From positions 1 to 36,573 of the forward strand of contig URAJ01000023.1 of NCBI GenBank assembly GCA_900545715.1: a DNA stretch of 36,573 nt. Reading direction: 5' to 3'. A program made the translations under genes and the position numbers. The DNA comes from an uncultured Opitutales bacterium (GTDB taxonomy: Bacteria; Verrucomicrobiota; Verrucomicrobiia; Opitutales; Intestinicryptomonadaceae). Positions 1 through 7,381 of this stretch are shown here, one piece after another (positions within the stretch are counted from its first letter, which is position 1; the number at the start of each line of letters is the position of its first letter). Below the pieces are notes generated by a model. The model was given only the letters and a program-made list of their open reading frames with translations. It did not search any database and was not told where the DNA came from.

Positions 1-1
1 G

Positions 2-871
2 AGCAGGTACGGCTTGGCGGCGTTTGCGTCGTCGCTCGACCAAATCGGGCCTTTCGCGCGCTGCGTGAAGGACGCGGCTATTTTGCTCGAAGCTGTCGCG
101 GGGCACGACCCGAAAGATTCCACGAGCGTAGATTGCGAAATTCCCGATTATGCGTTGAACATTTCTTTGGAGGCTTTCAAGGGCGCAAAAATCGGCATTC
201 CAAAAGAATATTTTGGCGCGGGCATAGACCCCGAAGTTAAGGCGATTGTTGAAAAGGCGATAGCCGATTGCGCATCCCAAGGGGCGGAAATAGTGGAAAT
301 ATCCCTTCCGCATACGGACTTGGCGATACCTGTATATTATATAATAGCCACTGCCGAGGCGTCCTCAAACCTCGCGCGCTACGACGGAGTGCGCTACACG
401 CGCCGCAGCCCGGATACGACCGACGCTATCGACATATATTACAAAAGCCGCGCGGAGGGCTTTGGCGAGGAGGTGAAGCGCCGCATAATTCTCGGCAGCT
501 ACGTCCTAAGCTCCGGCTACTACGACGCCTACTATCTGCGCGCACAAAAAGTTAGAACCCTCATCCGCCGCGACTTCGAGGCCGCATTTGAAAAAGTCGA
601 CGTTATCATGACGCCGACCTCCCCGACAACCGCTTTTAAAATAGGCGAAAAAACCTCCGACCCCCTATCGATGTACCTGAGCGACATTTGCACGATTAAC
701 GTAAACCTCGCGGGGCTTCCCGGCATATCCGTGCCGTGCGGATTCTCGGATGCGGGGCTTCCCGTCGGGCTGCAAATGATAGGAAAGGCATTCGACGAGC
801 GCAACTTACTTTCTTTCGCCGCATCGTACGAGGCAGCCCACGAATGGGCATCGCGCCGTCCAACACTCTAA
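2..871 (+). CDS. gatA: Glutamyl-tRNA(Gln)/aspartyl-tRNA(Asn) amidotransferase subunit A, 5'-truncated by window edge
   Basis: This is the C-terminal part of the amidase subunit of the GatCAB complex, which releases ammonia from glutamine to amidate Glu-tRNA(Gln) or Asp-tRNA(Asn) in the cytoplasm. The reading frame is open from base 2 and begins [18 protein letters not shown], a conserved stretch just after the amidase-signature serine region, so the true start and the catalytic Ser/Lys lie before the window. The C-terminal half keeps typical GatA blocks, including [11 protein letters not shown] near the middle and [13 protein letters not shown] followed by [14 protein letters not shown]. It stops 10 bp before gatB, with which it is surely co-transcribed. 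An internal TTG at base 14 could be mistaken for a start and is not one. Identity is secure; only the 5' boundary is unknown. Confidence 0.95.
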   Translation, partial: SRYGLAAFASSLDQIGPFARCVKDAAILLEAVAGHDPKDSTSVDCEIPDYALNISLEAFKGAKIGIPKEYFGAGIDPEVKAIVEKAIADCASQGAEIVEISLPHTDLAIPVYYIIATAEASSNLARYDGVRYTRRSPDTTDAIDIYYKSRAEGFGEEVKRRIILGSYVLSSGYYDAYYLRAQKVRTLIRRDFEAAFEKVDVIMTPTSPTTAFKIGEKTSDPLSMYLSDICTINVNLAGLPGISVPCGFSDAGLPVGLQMIGKAFDERNLLSFAASYEAAHEWASRRPTL

Positions 872-881
872 AAGGAATTTT

Positions 882-2402
882 ATGGAATACGAAGCCGTAA
901 TAGGACTCGAAGTACACGTCCAGATTAAGACAAAAAGCAAAATGTTCGCGTCTGTCGGATACAGTTTCGGCGAACCTCCGAACACGCTTACCGACCCCGT
1001 CGTGTGGGCGCTTCCCGGAGTGCTGCCGGTGATAAACCGCGACGCTGTCAAAAAGACCATAATGGTGGGATTGATGCTTGGCTGCAAAATTCCCGAGATA
1101 ACAAAGTGGGACAGAAAAAACTACTTTTATCCCGACAGCCCCAAAAACTACCAGCTCTCGCAATACGACGAGCCTCTGTGTCTCGGCGGAGGCGTCGAGA
1201 TTGAGCTCCCGGGCGCAAACGCATCGGAAATGGGCGAGCACAGAGTCGTGAAACTCACCCGCATACATTTGGAGGAAGACGTCGGAAAGCTAACACACTA
1301 CGCGAAAGACTCGCTAGTCGACTACAACAGGGCGGGGACCCCCCTTATGGAAATTGTATCCGAGCCCGATTTGCATTCCGGAGACGAAGTTTTTGCCTAC
1401 TTAAATTCCTTGAAAAACACAATATCGTTTGCCGGAATCTCCGACTGCGATATGGAAAAGGGGCAGATGAGGTGCGACGTTAATATTTCCGTGCGTCCGA
1501 AGGGTTCCGACAAGCTCGGAATGAAAATCGAGATGAAGAATATGAACTCCCCCTCAAATGCGCGCGAGTGCGTGGAGTACGAAATAAAGCGCCAAATATC
1601 GTGCCTGAAGAAGGGCATATCCCTCGTGCAGGAGACGCGCCGGTGGGACGCAGAATTGAAAGTCACCCAGCCAATGCGCTCAAAGGAGGACGCGCACGAC
1701 TACCGCTACTTCCCCGATCCCGACTTGATGCCGGTAAAGATTTCGCGCGAGTATCTCGAATCTGTGCGCGCGGAATTGCCCGAGGTTCCATTCGACCGCC
1801 AGCGCAGGTATATGTCGGAATTCGGTTTGCCGTATTCGGCGACGTCCGTAATGTGCCACGTCCCGGAAATATGCGAATATTTTGAGCGTGCAGTAAAAGC
1901 GTATCCTAAGAACCCGAAGGCGATAGCAAACCTCATAGTAAACGATTTGAGGCGCGAGCTCTTGGCTGAGAGGCAGGCTCGGCAAAGCGCGTCGGGCGAA
2001 GCGGAATTTGAGGAAGCTCCCGAGCAGGATGTCCGCGAGCACGAGCTCGGCCTGTTCGACTCGAAAGTGACGCCCGAAAACCTCGCGATGCTCGCCCAGA
2101 TAATCGATAGCGGCGAGATATCAAAGCAAATAGGCAAAGAGGTGTTTGCGGAAATGTTTGCAAGCGGAAAGTCGCCGTCGGACATAGTTTCTGAAAAGGG
2201 CTTGAAGCAAAATAGCGACAGTTCAGAGCTCGAATCGTTCTGTCTGGACGCGATTTCCAAAAACGCAAAGGCTGTCGAACAGTTTAAAGCCGGCAACGAG
2301 AAGGCGATAAACGCGCTGATAGGCCCCGTGATGAAGGCCTCGAAGGGCAAGGCGAATCCGGCGATGGTCCTCGAAATAATGAAAAAGCTGATAAATAAAT
2401 GA
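882..2402 (+). CDS. gatB: Glutamyl-tRNA(Gln)/aspartyl-tRNA(Asn) amidotransferase subunit B
   Basis: GatB (506 aa) binds the misacylated tRNA, phosphorylates the acyl group with ATP and uses ammonia channelled from GatA to complete Gln-tRNA(Gln) or Asn-tRNA(Asn). It opens with the signature YEAVIGLEVHVQ and contains KNYFYPDSPKNYQLSQYD, HLEEDVGKLTH and DYNRAGTPLMEIVSEPD, all diagnostic of the cradle domain, plus RSKEDAHDYRYFPDPDL. The C-terminal about 110 residues form the YqeY-like helical tail, ending in GPVMKASKGKANPAMV. The start is preceded by AAAAGGA at a good distance. The stop codon overlaps the next gene's start (ATGA), so a membrane protease is translationally coupled to it. A gatC gene would be expected outside the window. 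Confidence 0.97.
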   Translation: MEYEAVIGLEVHVQIKTKSKMFASVGYSFGEPPNTLTDPVVWALPGVLPVINRDAVKKTIMVGLMLGCKIPEITKWDRKNYFYPDSPKNYQLSQYDEPLCLGGGVEIELPGANASEMGEHRVVKLTRIHLEEDVGKLTHYAKDSLVDYNRAGTPLMEIVSEPDLHSGDEVFAYLNSLKNTISFAGISDCDMEKGQMRCDVNISVRPKGSDKLGMKIEMKNMNSPSNARECVEYEIKRQISCLKKGISLVQETRRWDAELKVTQPMRSKEDAHDYRYFPDPDLMPVKISREYLESVRAELPEVPFDRQRRYMSEFGLPYSATSVMCHVPEICEYFERAVKAYPKNPKAIANLIVNDLRRELLAERQARQSASGEAEFEEAPEQDVREHELGLFDSKVTPENLAMLAQIIDSGEISKQIGKEVFAEMFASGKSPSDIVSEKGLKQNSDSSELESFCLDAISKNAKAVEQFKAGNEKAINALIGPVMKASKGKANPAMVLEIMKKLINK

Positions 2403-3655
2403 CCCTGCCGGTGATAGTCCTTCTGGCGCTGATTGTTGTCAAGTTTGCGGCGTCCACGTGGCTCGATGTGCTAAATATGCGCTGCGTGCGCGCCCATTCT
2501 GGCGAGGTCCCCGCGCCGTTTAGAAAGTTTACCGATTTGGCGGCGTATAAGAAAGCGGTTGCATACACTATCGACAAAACAAAATTTTCGATAGTAGAGG
2601 ACGCGTGCATGGCGGTGTTTCTCGCGGTGGTGCTTGCGCTATGGATACTGCCCTCGATGTTCGATTTCGGAATGGACGTGTTCGGCGTGTCAATATGGGG
2701 GCAGGCGCTGACGCTGATTTTTATGGCGATAGTCCTCTCTCTGCCAGAGGTGCCGTTTGAGCTGTACTCACAGTTTGTGATAGAGCAGGAGTACGGCTTT
2801 AACAAAAGCACTCTCGGATTGTGGATAAGCGACAAGATAAAGGGCGCGATAATAGGAATAATTTTGGGGGCTCCCATATTGGCGCTGATATTATGGTTTT
2901 CGCAAGAGCTGCCGAATACATGGTGGATATGGGGCTTTGCGGCCGTTGCGCTGTTTCAGGTTTTAATGATAATAGTGTACCCGCGGCTGATACTCCCGAT
3001 ATTCAACAAGGTTCAGGATTTGCCCGAGGGCGAATTAAAAACGAAGCTAATTGAGCTTGCAGACAAGGGAGGTTTTAAGGCGAGCGCAATACAGGTAATA
3101 GACGGCAGCCGCAGGAGCTCGCACTCGAACGCTTTCTTTACGGGGTTTGGGAGGTTTAGGCGGATTATGCTGTACGACACCCTGATAGAGCAGCTCTCGC
3201 CCACCGAGATAGAAGCTGTGCTTGCGCACGAGATAGGCCACTATAAGAAAGGGCACATACTAAAAATGATGGCGATGTCGTTTGCGATGACGTTTCTTAC
3301 TTTCGCGATAATGGGGTGGCTTTCCAAGAGCGAATGGTTTTATCTCGGGTTCGGCTTTTGCGAGGCCTCAGGGTTCGGGCCGGTATTGCTAATGTACTCG
3401 ATGTTCTCGGGGCTTTTCACATTTTGGCTGACGCCGCTTTTAAACGCATTTTCGCGCAAGAATGAATATGAGGCCGACAGGTTTGCCGCAAGCCTGTGCG
3501 GGTCGGGCGAGCCGCTGTGCGCGGCGCTTGAAAAACTCCACAAGGAGAATCTCGGCAATCTGACCCCCCACCCGCTGTATAGCGCATTCCACTATTCCCA
3601 CCCGACGCTCGTCGAGCGCGTGGCTGCGATTTCCGGCGGTTTAAAAAGAAATTGA
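2399..3655 (+). CDS. M48 family (Ste24/CAAX prenyl protease 1-like) membrane zinc metallopeptidase
   Basis: A 418-residue integral membrane protease. The N-terminal half has several hydrophobic segments and the VIEQEYGFNKST block typical of the Ste24 N-terminal domain. The zinc site is VLAHEIGHYKKGH (His277, Glu278, His281), and NEYEADRFAA near residue 357 supplies the third ligand. In bacteria this family is linked to membrane-protein quality control; prenyl substrates are absent, so the substrate here is unknown. The start ATG overlaps the gatB stop by 4 bp. The ORF ends about 15 bp before a possible promoter-like stretch for the next gene. Length and domain order are normal for the bacterial Ste24 branch. 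Confidence 0.92.
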   Translation: MTLPVIVLLALIVVKFAASTWLDVLNMRCVRAHSGEVPAPFRKFTDLAAYKKAVAYTIDKTKFSIVEDACMAVFLAVVLALWILPSMFDFGMDVFGVSIWGQALTLIFMAIVLSLPEVPFELYSQFVIEQEYGFNKSTLGLWISDKIKGAIIGIILGAPILALILWFSQELPNTWWIWGFAAVALFQVLMIIVYPRLILPIFNKVQDLPEGELKTKLIELADKGGFKASAIQVIDGSRRSSHSNAFFTGFGRFRRIMLYDTLIEQLSPTEIEAVLAHEIGHYKKGHILKMMAMSFAMTFLTFAIMGWLSKSEWFYLGFGFCEASGFGPVLLMYSMFSGLFTFWLTPLLNAFSRKNEYEADRFAASLCGSGEPLCAALEKLHKENLGNLTPHPLYSAFHYSHPTLVERVAAISGGLKRN

Positions 3656-3754
3656 TTTTGCTTTCAAATAGGCTTGACCTTTATTTTTTGCGGCGTTTTC
3701 TATATTAAAAAGGCGGTAGCCGAGGGGGCTGTCGTTGGTATTTTTCTTAGTGCC

Positions 3755-3778
3755 AGAGGGAGGGATTTCCCTCTTTTT
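3755..3778 (+). promoter_or_regulatory. Leader hairpin with T-tail (possible attenuator or upstream terminator)
   Basis: A perfect 7-bp stem AGAGGGA/TCCCTCT with a 6-nt loop is followed by five T residues. It sits 36-60 bp before the oxidoreductase start at 3814. Upstream are TTGACC (3674-3679) and TATATT (3701-3706), but their 21-bp spacing is too long for a confident promoter. The hairpin could end transcription of the gatB/protease operon or act as a leader attenuator. No known riboswitch consensus was recognised. Confidence 0.4.
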
Positions 3779-3813
3779 GGCGAAAGCATATTGTACATAA
3801 AAAAAGGAAAATA

Positions 3814-5232
3814 ATGGATAGAAGAAAATTCATAAAGAATATCGGAACCGCTGGAGCGGCGGCGTTCGTATTGCCGAGATTCTCGATAGCCTCGACAAAG
3901 TCTCCCAACAGCAAACTTAACGTCGCTTTCGTCGGCGTAGGGGGAGTTGGCGGAATGGCTATAAACGGCATGAAGAGCGAAAACGCGGTAGCTTTCTGCG
4001 ACGTTGACACCAGAATGAGCGGCTGGCACAAAAAGGAAAATCCGAAATCGAGGTTTTTCCAAGACTACCGCGAAATGCTCGACAAAATGGGCAAGGATAT
4101 CGACGCCGTTTGCGTGTCCACACCCGACCATTCCCACTTTAAAATTACGCTCGACGCAATGCAGTGCGGCAAGCATGTGTGCGTCCAGAAGCCTCTCGTG
4201 CACAATATATGGCAGTGCCGCGAGCTCGAGCGCGCCCGCAAGTACTACAAGGTCCAGACCCAGATGATGAATCAGGGGCACGCTACCGAAGGCATACGCC
4301 TTCTCAAAGAATGGTACGACACCGGAATTGCGGGAGCCGTCAGGGAAGTGCACGTAATGTGCGGCGGTCCAAGCTGGTGGAACGGCAATCCGAAATCCAC
4401 CCCGTATTTCCGCAAGCCGAAGGAAGGGTTCCCGCTCAACAAGGAAAAAGTTCCCGCGACGCTTAACTGGGATATGTGGCTAAATCAGGGAAAATACGCC
4501 GACTACAACAATATCTATACTCCCCTTAGCTGGCGCGGATTCTGGGATTACGGAACCGGCATGCTCGGCGACTGGTTCTGCCATACAGGCGATGCTCCAG
4601 TATGGGCGCTCGACCTCAAAGGCGACTGCACCGTAGAGCTGCTCGAGTCCGACTGCTCATTCGACCAGAAAGTGTTTATACCCAATTCGTCGACAGTCAA
4701 GTGGACATTCCCGAAGACGGACAAGCGCGAAGCCGTAACGATGTATTGGTACGACGGCAACAAGCATCCGCTGACTCGCCCGAAGGATTTGGACGAAGGC
4801 AAGAATACAATGACGAGCGGCATGTACATGATAGGCGACAACCATACGCTCGAACACGGCGCGCGCCCGAATACGCCTCGCTTTACGAACAGCAAGTTCT
4901 TTGCGGAGTTCAAGCGCAGCGGCAAGGCAAAGAACAGGGTAATACCGAGAGTTCGCGAAGGCAGCCTGTATTGCGAGTGGATAGACGCCATAAAGGGAGA
5001 CGGCCCGGAAGCAGGGGCGAGCTTTAAATATGCCTCGCAGCTTACGGAAGTTGCGCTTTTGGGCGTTTTGGCCCAGCGTTTCGGAGGCAAGATAGAATGG
5101 GATTCCGAAAATATGCGCGCCACGAACCGTCCCGAACTTGCAGAGTACATCAAGGAGCCTGAACGCAAGGGTTGGGAGTCGAAAGAAGTCCCGCAGCCTT
5201 CGTTCTGGGAACGCCTTTTTGGCGGAAAATAA
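3814..5232 (+). CDS. Tat-exported Gfo/Idh/MocA family oxidoreductase
   Basis: A 472-residue NAD(P)-dependent oxidoreductase that probably acts on a sugar or sugar derivative outside the cytoplasm. The N-terminus MDRRKFIKNIGTAGAAAFVL has a twin-arginine motif and hydrophobic stretch, so export with bound cofactor is expected. The Rossmann fold follows with VAFVGVGGVGGMA. The usual EKP motif is CVQKPLVHN, with Gln for Glu; that variant is common in the exported subfamily of Planctomycetes and Verrucomicrobia. A conserved WRGFWDYGTGMLGDWFCHT block marks the substrate domain. The start has AAAAAAAGGAAAATA upstream, an acceptable ribosome site. It is monocistronic, lying between a leader hairpin and a strong terminator. 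The substrate cannot be told from sequence alone. Confidence 0.9.
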   Translation: MDRRKFIKNIGTAGAAAFVLPRFSIASTKSPNSKLNVAFVGVGGVGGMAINGMKSENAVAFCDVDTRMSGWHKKENPKSRFFQDYREMLDKMGKDIDAVCVSTPDHSHFKITLDAMQCGKHVCVQKPLVHNIWQCRELERARKYYKVQTQMMNQGHATEGIRLLKEWYDTGIAGAVREVHVMCGGPSWWNGNPKSTPYFRKPKEGFPLNKEKVPATLNWDMWLNQGKYADYNNIYTPLSWRGFWDYGTGMLGDWFCHTGDAPVWALDLKGDCTVELLESDCSFDQKVFIPNSSTVKWTFPKTDKREAVTMYWYDGNKHPLTRPKDLDEGKNTMTSGMYMIGDNHTLEHGARPNTPRFTNSKFFAEFKRSGKAKNRVIPRVREGSLYCEWIDAIKGDGPEAGASFKYASQLTEVALLGVLAQRFGGKIEWDSENMRATNRPELAEYIKEPERKGWESKEVPQPSFWERLFGGK

Positions 5233-5250
5233 TAAAATGATTTAATTTCG

Positions 5251-5284
5251 GCTTTGCCGCTGTATTGCGGCAAAGCTTTTTTTT
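5251..5284 (+). terminator. Rho-independent terminator after the oxidoreductase
   Basis: A 10-bp perfect stem GCTTTGCCGC/GCGGCAAAGC with loop TGTATT is followed by eight T residues. It lies 18 bp after the stop codon at 5232 and is the clearest terminator in this part of the window. Confidence 0.92.
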
Positions 5285-5390
5285 GGTGAGATGGAAGTGG
5301 TAGAGAATAAAAATAGAAAATTTTGATGAATTTCTAATGTATTGGCTGGCGCTGAGGTGTAGATGGCGCAATTTTGGGAAGAATTTTTAA

Positions 5391-5396
5391 TATAAT
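5391..5396 (+). promoter_or_regulatory. Possible -10 element for the tRNA-Thr
   Basis: A consensus TATAAT lies 72 bp before the tRNA. No good -35 hexamer is found at 16-18 bp; TTGGGA is present but only 11 bp upstream. The call rests on the -10 match and the position in the gap between the terminator and the tRNA. Confidence 0.3.
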
Positions 5397-5468
5397 GCGA
5401 AAGAAGAATAGAAAAAGCTTGCCAAGGCGCGTGAATAAAGATTTTATCCAAAAAATAATTTTTAAATC

Positions 5469-5544
<76 letters not shown>

Positions 5545-5553
5545 CTTTAAAAC

Positions 5554-5582
5554 AAAGGCTTTCCACCCGGAAAGCCTTTATT
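5554..5582 (+). terminator. tRNA-Thr terminator, first copy of a repeat
   Basis: An 11-bp stem AAAGGCTTTCC/GGAAAGCCTTT immediately follows the tRNA. The hairpin with its flanks (TAAAACAAAGG... to ...CTTTAT) recurs almost exactly at 5912-5955. Confidence 0.8.
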
Positions 5583-5911
5583 TATGCGGGGTTGCGGCGC
5601 AGCCTTCTTGAACGTTTATGCAAATATAAATAAGCATATTTATTTTTAGAATTTGCTTTTTTTTTGCAACTTTTGCAACCCGCGACAATAAAGGCATTGC
5701 GGGCTTTTTTTGTTCCGCAAAAAATTAACGCGATTAACGCAAGGCGTGCTAAAAAGTGTTAATCTTGTGTTGAAAATTACCCATCATTTACCCACCTTAC
5801 CCATCGTGAATATTATTTCGTAAGGTAATTCGCACGCCCCATTTGAAATATTGTTTGTTGATGGGTAAAAAAACATTTCAAGAACAAATTCGGCGCAAAA
5901 AATTTTCCCGA
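5583..5911. other. Non-coding spacer between the terminator copies, with a TTACCC motif cluster
   Basis: No plausible gene is seen. The stretch holds TTACCC at 5777, 5788 and 5797, each followed by ATC or ACC, and one inverted copy GATGGGTAA at 5860. A weak GC hairpin, CCCGC to GCGGG around 5690-5704, is followed by a T run and may be another terminator. Confidence 0.5.
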
Positions 5912-5955
5912 CTAAAACAAAGGCTTTCCACCCGGAAAGCCTTTATCTGTGCGGA
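5912..5955 (+). repeat. Second copy of the tRNA-Thr terminator segment
   Basis: The segment from TAAAACAAAGGC to CCTTTAT, including both hairpin arms, repeats the sequence at 5548-5582 and continues to a shared TGCGG further on. The two copies are in direct orientation about 366 bp apart. The tRNA 3' end is not part of the repeat. It could be a scar of integration or tandem duplication next to the tRNA. Confidence 0.75.
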
Positions 5956-6040
5956 GCTTTTGCGTTGTTCTTGGAAATTTAAAAGATACTTGATCTTGGA
6001 TTAAAAAAGAGCCGGCTGCTCTATTGGGAAAAACAAAAAG

Positions 6041-6106
6041 AGGCGAAAGTTCCTCCAAGACTCAGCTCCCGCTAATTGGGAGCAGCAAGGAGGAAATCTT
6101 TCGCCT
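6041..6106 (+). promoter_or_regulatory. Long three-tier hairpin containing a Shine-Dalgarno sequence
   Basis: Three nested stems can be drawn: AGGCGAAAG (6041-6049) with CTTTCGCCT (6098-6106); TTCCTCC (6050-6056) with GGAGGAA (6089-6095); GCTCCC (6065-6070) with GGGAGC (6078-6083). The 3' arm of the middle stem contains AAGGAGG, a full Shine-Dalgarno sequence, and the next codon after the hairpin is TTG. If the RNA folds, the ribosome site is hidden. A cruciform or replication/recombination role is equally possible. Confidence 0.6.
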
Positions 6107-6517
6107 TTGATTCAAGAATCGGAAAAAATTTCTGAAAGTCAATGGGAAATTTTAGAAAATTTTGGAAAGAATGAAGCGCAGGATTCCTCAGATGTGCGCG
6201 AGTACAAAAAAACCGAATACCGCGAAGACGTACCGACAGAAGAAACAAGTTCGCCTTCCGAAGGCTGGGCACAATTCGTCTCCGATTTGCTCAACGACGC
6301 AAACGACGCTAAATACAAATGCCCCGTATCATTCGGCGTCCTCGAAAAAGCACTTTTAGACAATCCAAATGTGGCGGGCGTTCTCGAAAACATTCGTCAA
6401 ATGGCGGAACTCAACAGAAACGCCAACGCTTGGGACCGCGTACGTCACCAACATATGCTTTTAGTGTGCCTTCCATTCTCAATATCGTATCGATTTCTCA
6501 TCGTCGATTTTATCTGA
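6107..6517 (+). pseudogene. Unrecognised ORF, probably a truncated accessory gene
   Basis: The frame is open from 6005 and the first usable start is TTG at 6107, 13 bp after AAGGAGG. It encodes about 136 residues: a charged, Ser/Glu-rich N-terminal region, then a more ordered stretch with WAQFVSDLLNDAND and VLEKALLDNPNVAGVLENI. The last 25-30 residues (LLVCLPFSISYRFLIVDFI) differ sharply in character and overlap the 3' end of the opposite-strand gene, so the real protein was probably cut near 6450-6475 and the tail is accidental. No family was recognised. Because the in-frame codons upstream also look coding-like, this may be a remnant of a longer gene. Confidence 0.4.
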
Positions 6518-7084
6518 CAATTCTTCAAATACTCCCGCTAAGTCTGATTTTGTGTATCCTTCGTAGCTGAGCTTGTCTATTTTATTTATTATTTTAGTCA
6601 ATTTATAATGATAGTCGTAATAGTGCTTCACTAGGCTTGAATTGCACATTTCTTCACGCGCCTTAAATATTTCATTCTGTACCTCAATCCAGTTGTTTAT
6701 AAATTCTTTTGTCTCATCTGAACACAAATAATATGAGTCGCCTCTATATTCTTGGTCTTTATCGTCGTGTTCGGCAGAATCGATTGATACATATGTCACT
6801 TCTTTGTCTGATTCGAGCCTGTCTAAAAGGTCTTGGGCTATTTGTGTGCGTTTGCCGCTGCTTTCGATTTGCCAATCTGACGAATCACTGCAAAGCTCTC
6901 TTAGTTTGAGTTTGTCAGCAATGTCTTTTACTGATATTTTGTTTTTTCTTTCGTTTTCCATTTTTGGTGTGCGTTTGCCGCTGCTTTCGATTTGCCAATC
7001 TGACGAATCACTGCAAAACTCTCTTAGTTTGAGTTTATCAGCAATGTCTTTTACTGATATTTTGTTTTTTCTTTCGGGGTCCAT
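6479..7084 (-). CDS. Hypothetical protein with duplicated 41-residue N-terminal module
   Basis: A 201-residue, highly charged protein with no signal peptide or membrane segment. Its N-terminus contains two almost identical 41-residue units, each with ERKNKISVKDIADKLKLRE and SDSSDWQIESSGKRT. ISVKDIADKLKL could be a small helix-turn-helix. The remaining 120 residues are acidic and probably helical (for example FINNWIEVQNEIFKAREEM). The start ATG has AAAGGAATC upstream on the minus strand. It lies in the accessory patch after the tRNA, and its 3' end overlaps the truncated plus-strand ORF by 39 bp. No function can be assigned. Confidence 0.6.
   Translation of the reverse strand: MDPERKNKISVKDIADKLKLREFCSDSSDWQIESSGKRTPKMENERKNKISVKDIADKLKLRELCSDSSDWQIESSGKRTQIAQDLLDRLESDKEVTYVSIDSAEHDDKDQEYRGDSYYLCSDETKEFINNWIEVQNEIFKAREEMCNSSLVKHYYDYHYKLTKIINKIDKLSYEGYTKSDLAGVFEELSDKIDDEKSIRY
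6844..7084 (-). repeat. 123-bp in-frame tandem duplication
   Basis: The segment starting GTGTGCGTTTGCCGCTGC at 6844 recurs at 6967, exactly 123 bp (41 codons) later, with only a few substitutions. Such high identity at DNA level implies a recent duplication. Confidence 0.9.
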
Positions 7085-7381
7085 TTTTGATTCCTTTTTT
7101 TGTTTTTTTCTTATAACAGCTTTATCTTGTATATTATTCCCGCGTAATATCTAACAGTTGTAGAGATACTATTGCCGATAAACTTTGAGGCAAGAAAAAT
7201 ATCGTCCGGGCGCGAGGGCGTTCCCAAATATGCCATTTTGCTTAACCCTCAAAACTTATTTGCGCGCTCAGAGATGTTTTATTCATACGCGCAAAAAGCC
7301 TCTACAATTTTAACTTGCCCAAAATTTTATACTGGATTTAATCGTTTTATTGTAAGTTCGATATTTTATTTGCCTTAATCT
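7085..7381. other. Intergenic region between divergent genes
   Basis: This stretch separates the minus-strand hypothetical gene from the GH32 gene and should hold both promoters. A 68-residue ORF at 7172-7378 lacks a ribosome site and family features and is not called. No clear operator or terminator was seen. Confidence 0.5.

Noticed and set aside
1706..2350. 214-residue minus-strand ORF inside gatB
   Set aside because: Shadow of gatB, which is unmistakable on the other strand.
7172..7378. 68-residue ORF just before the GH32 gene
   Set aside because: No ribosome site, no recognisable content, and it occupies the expected promoter region.
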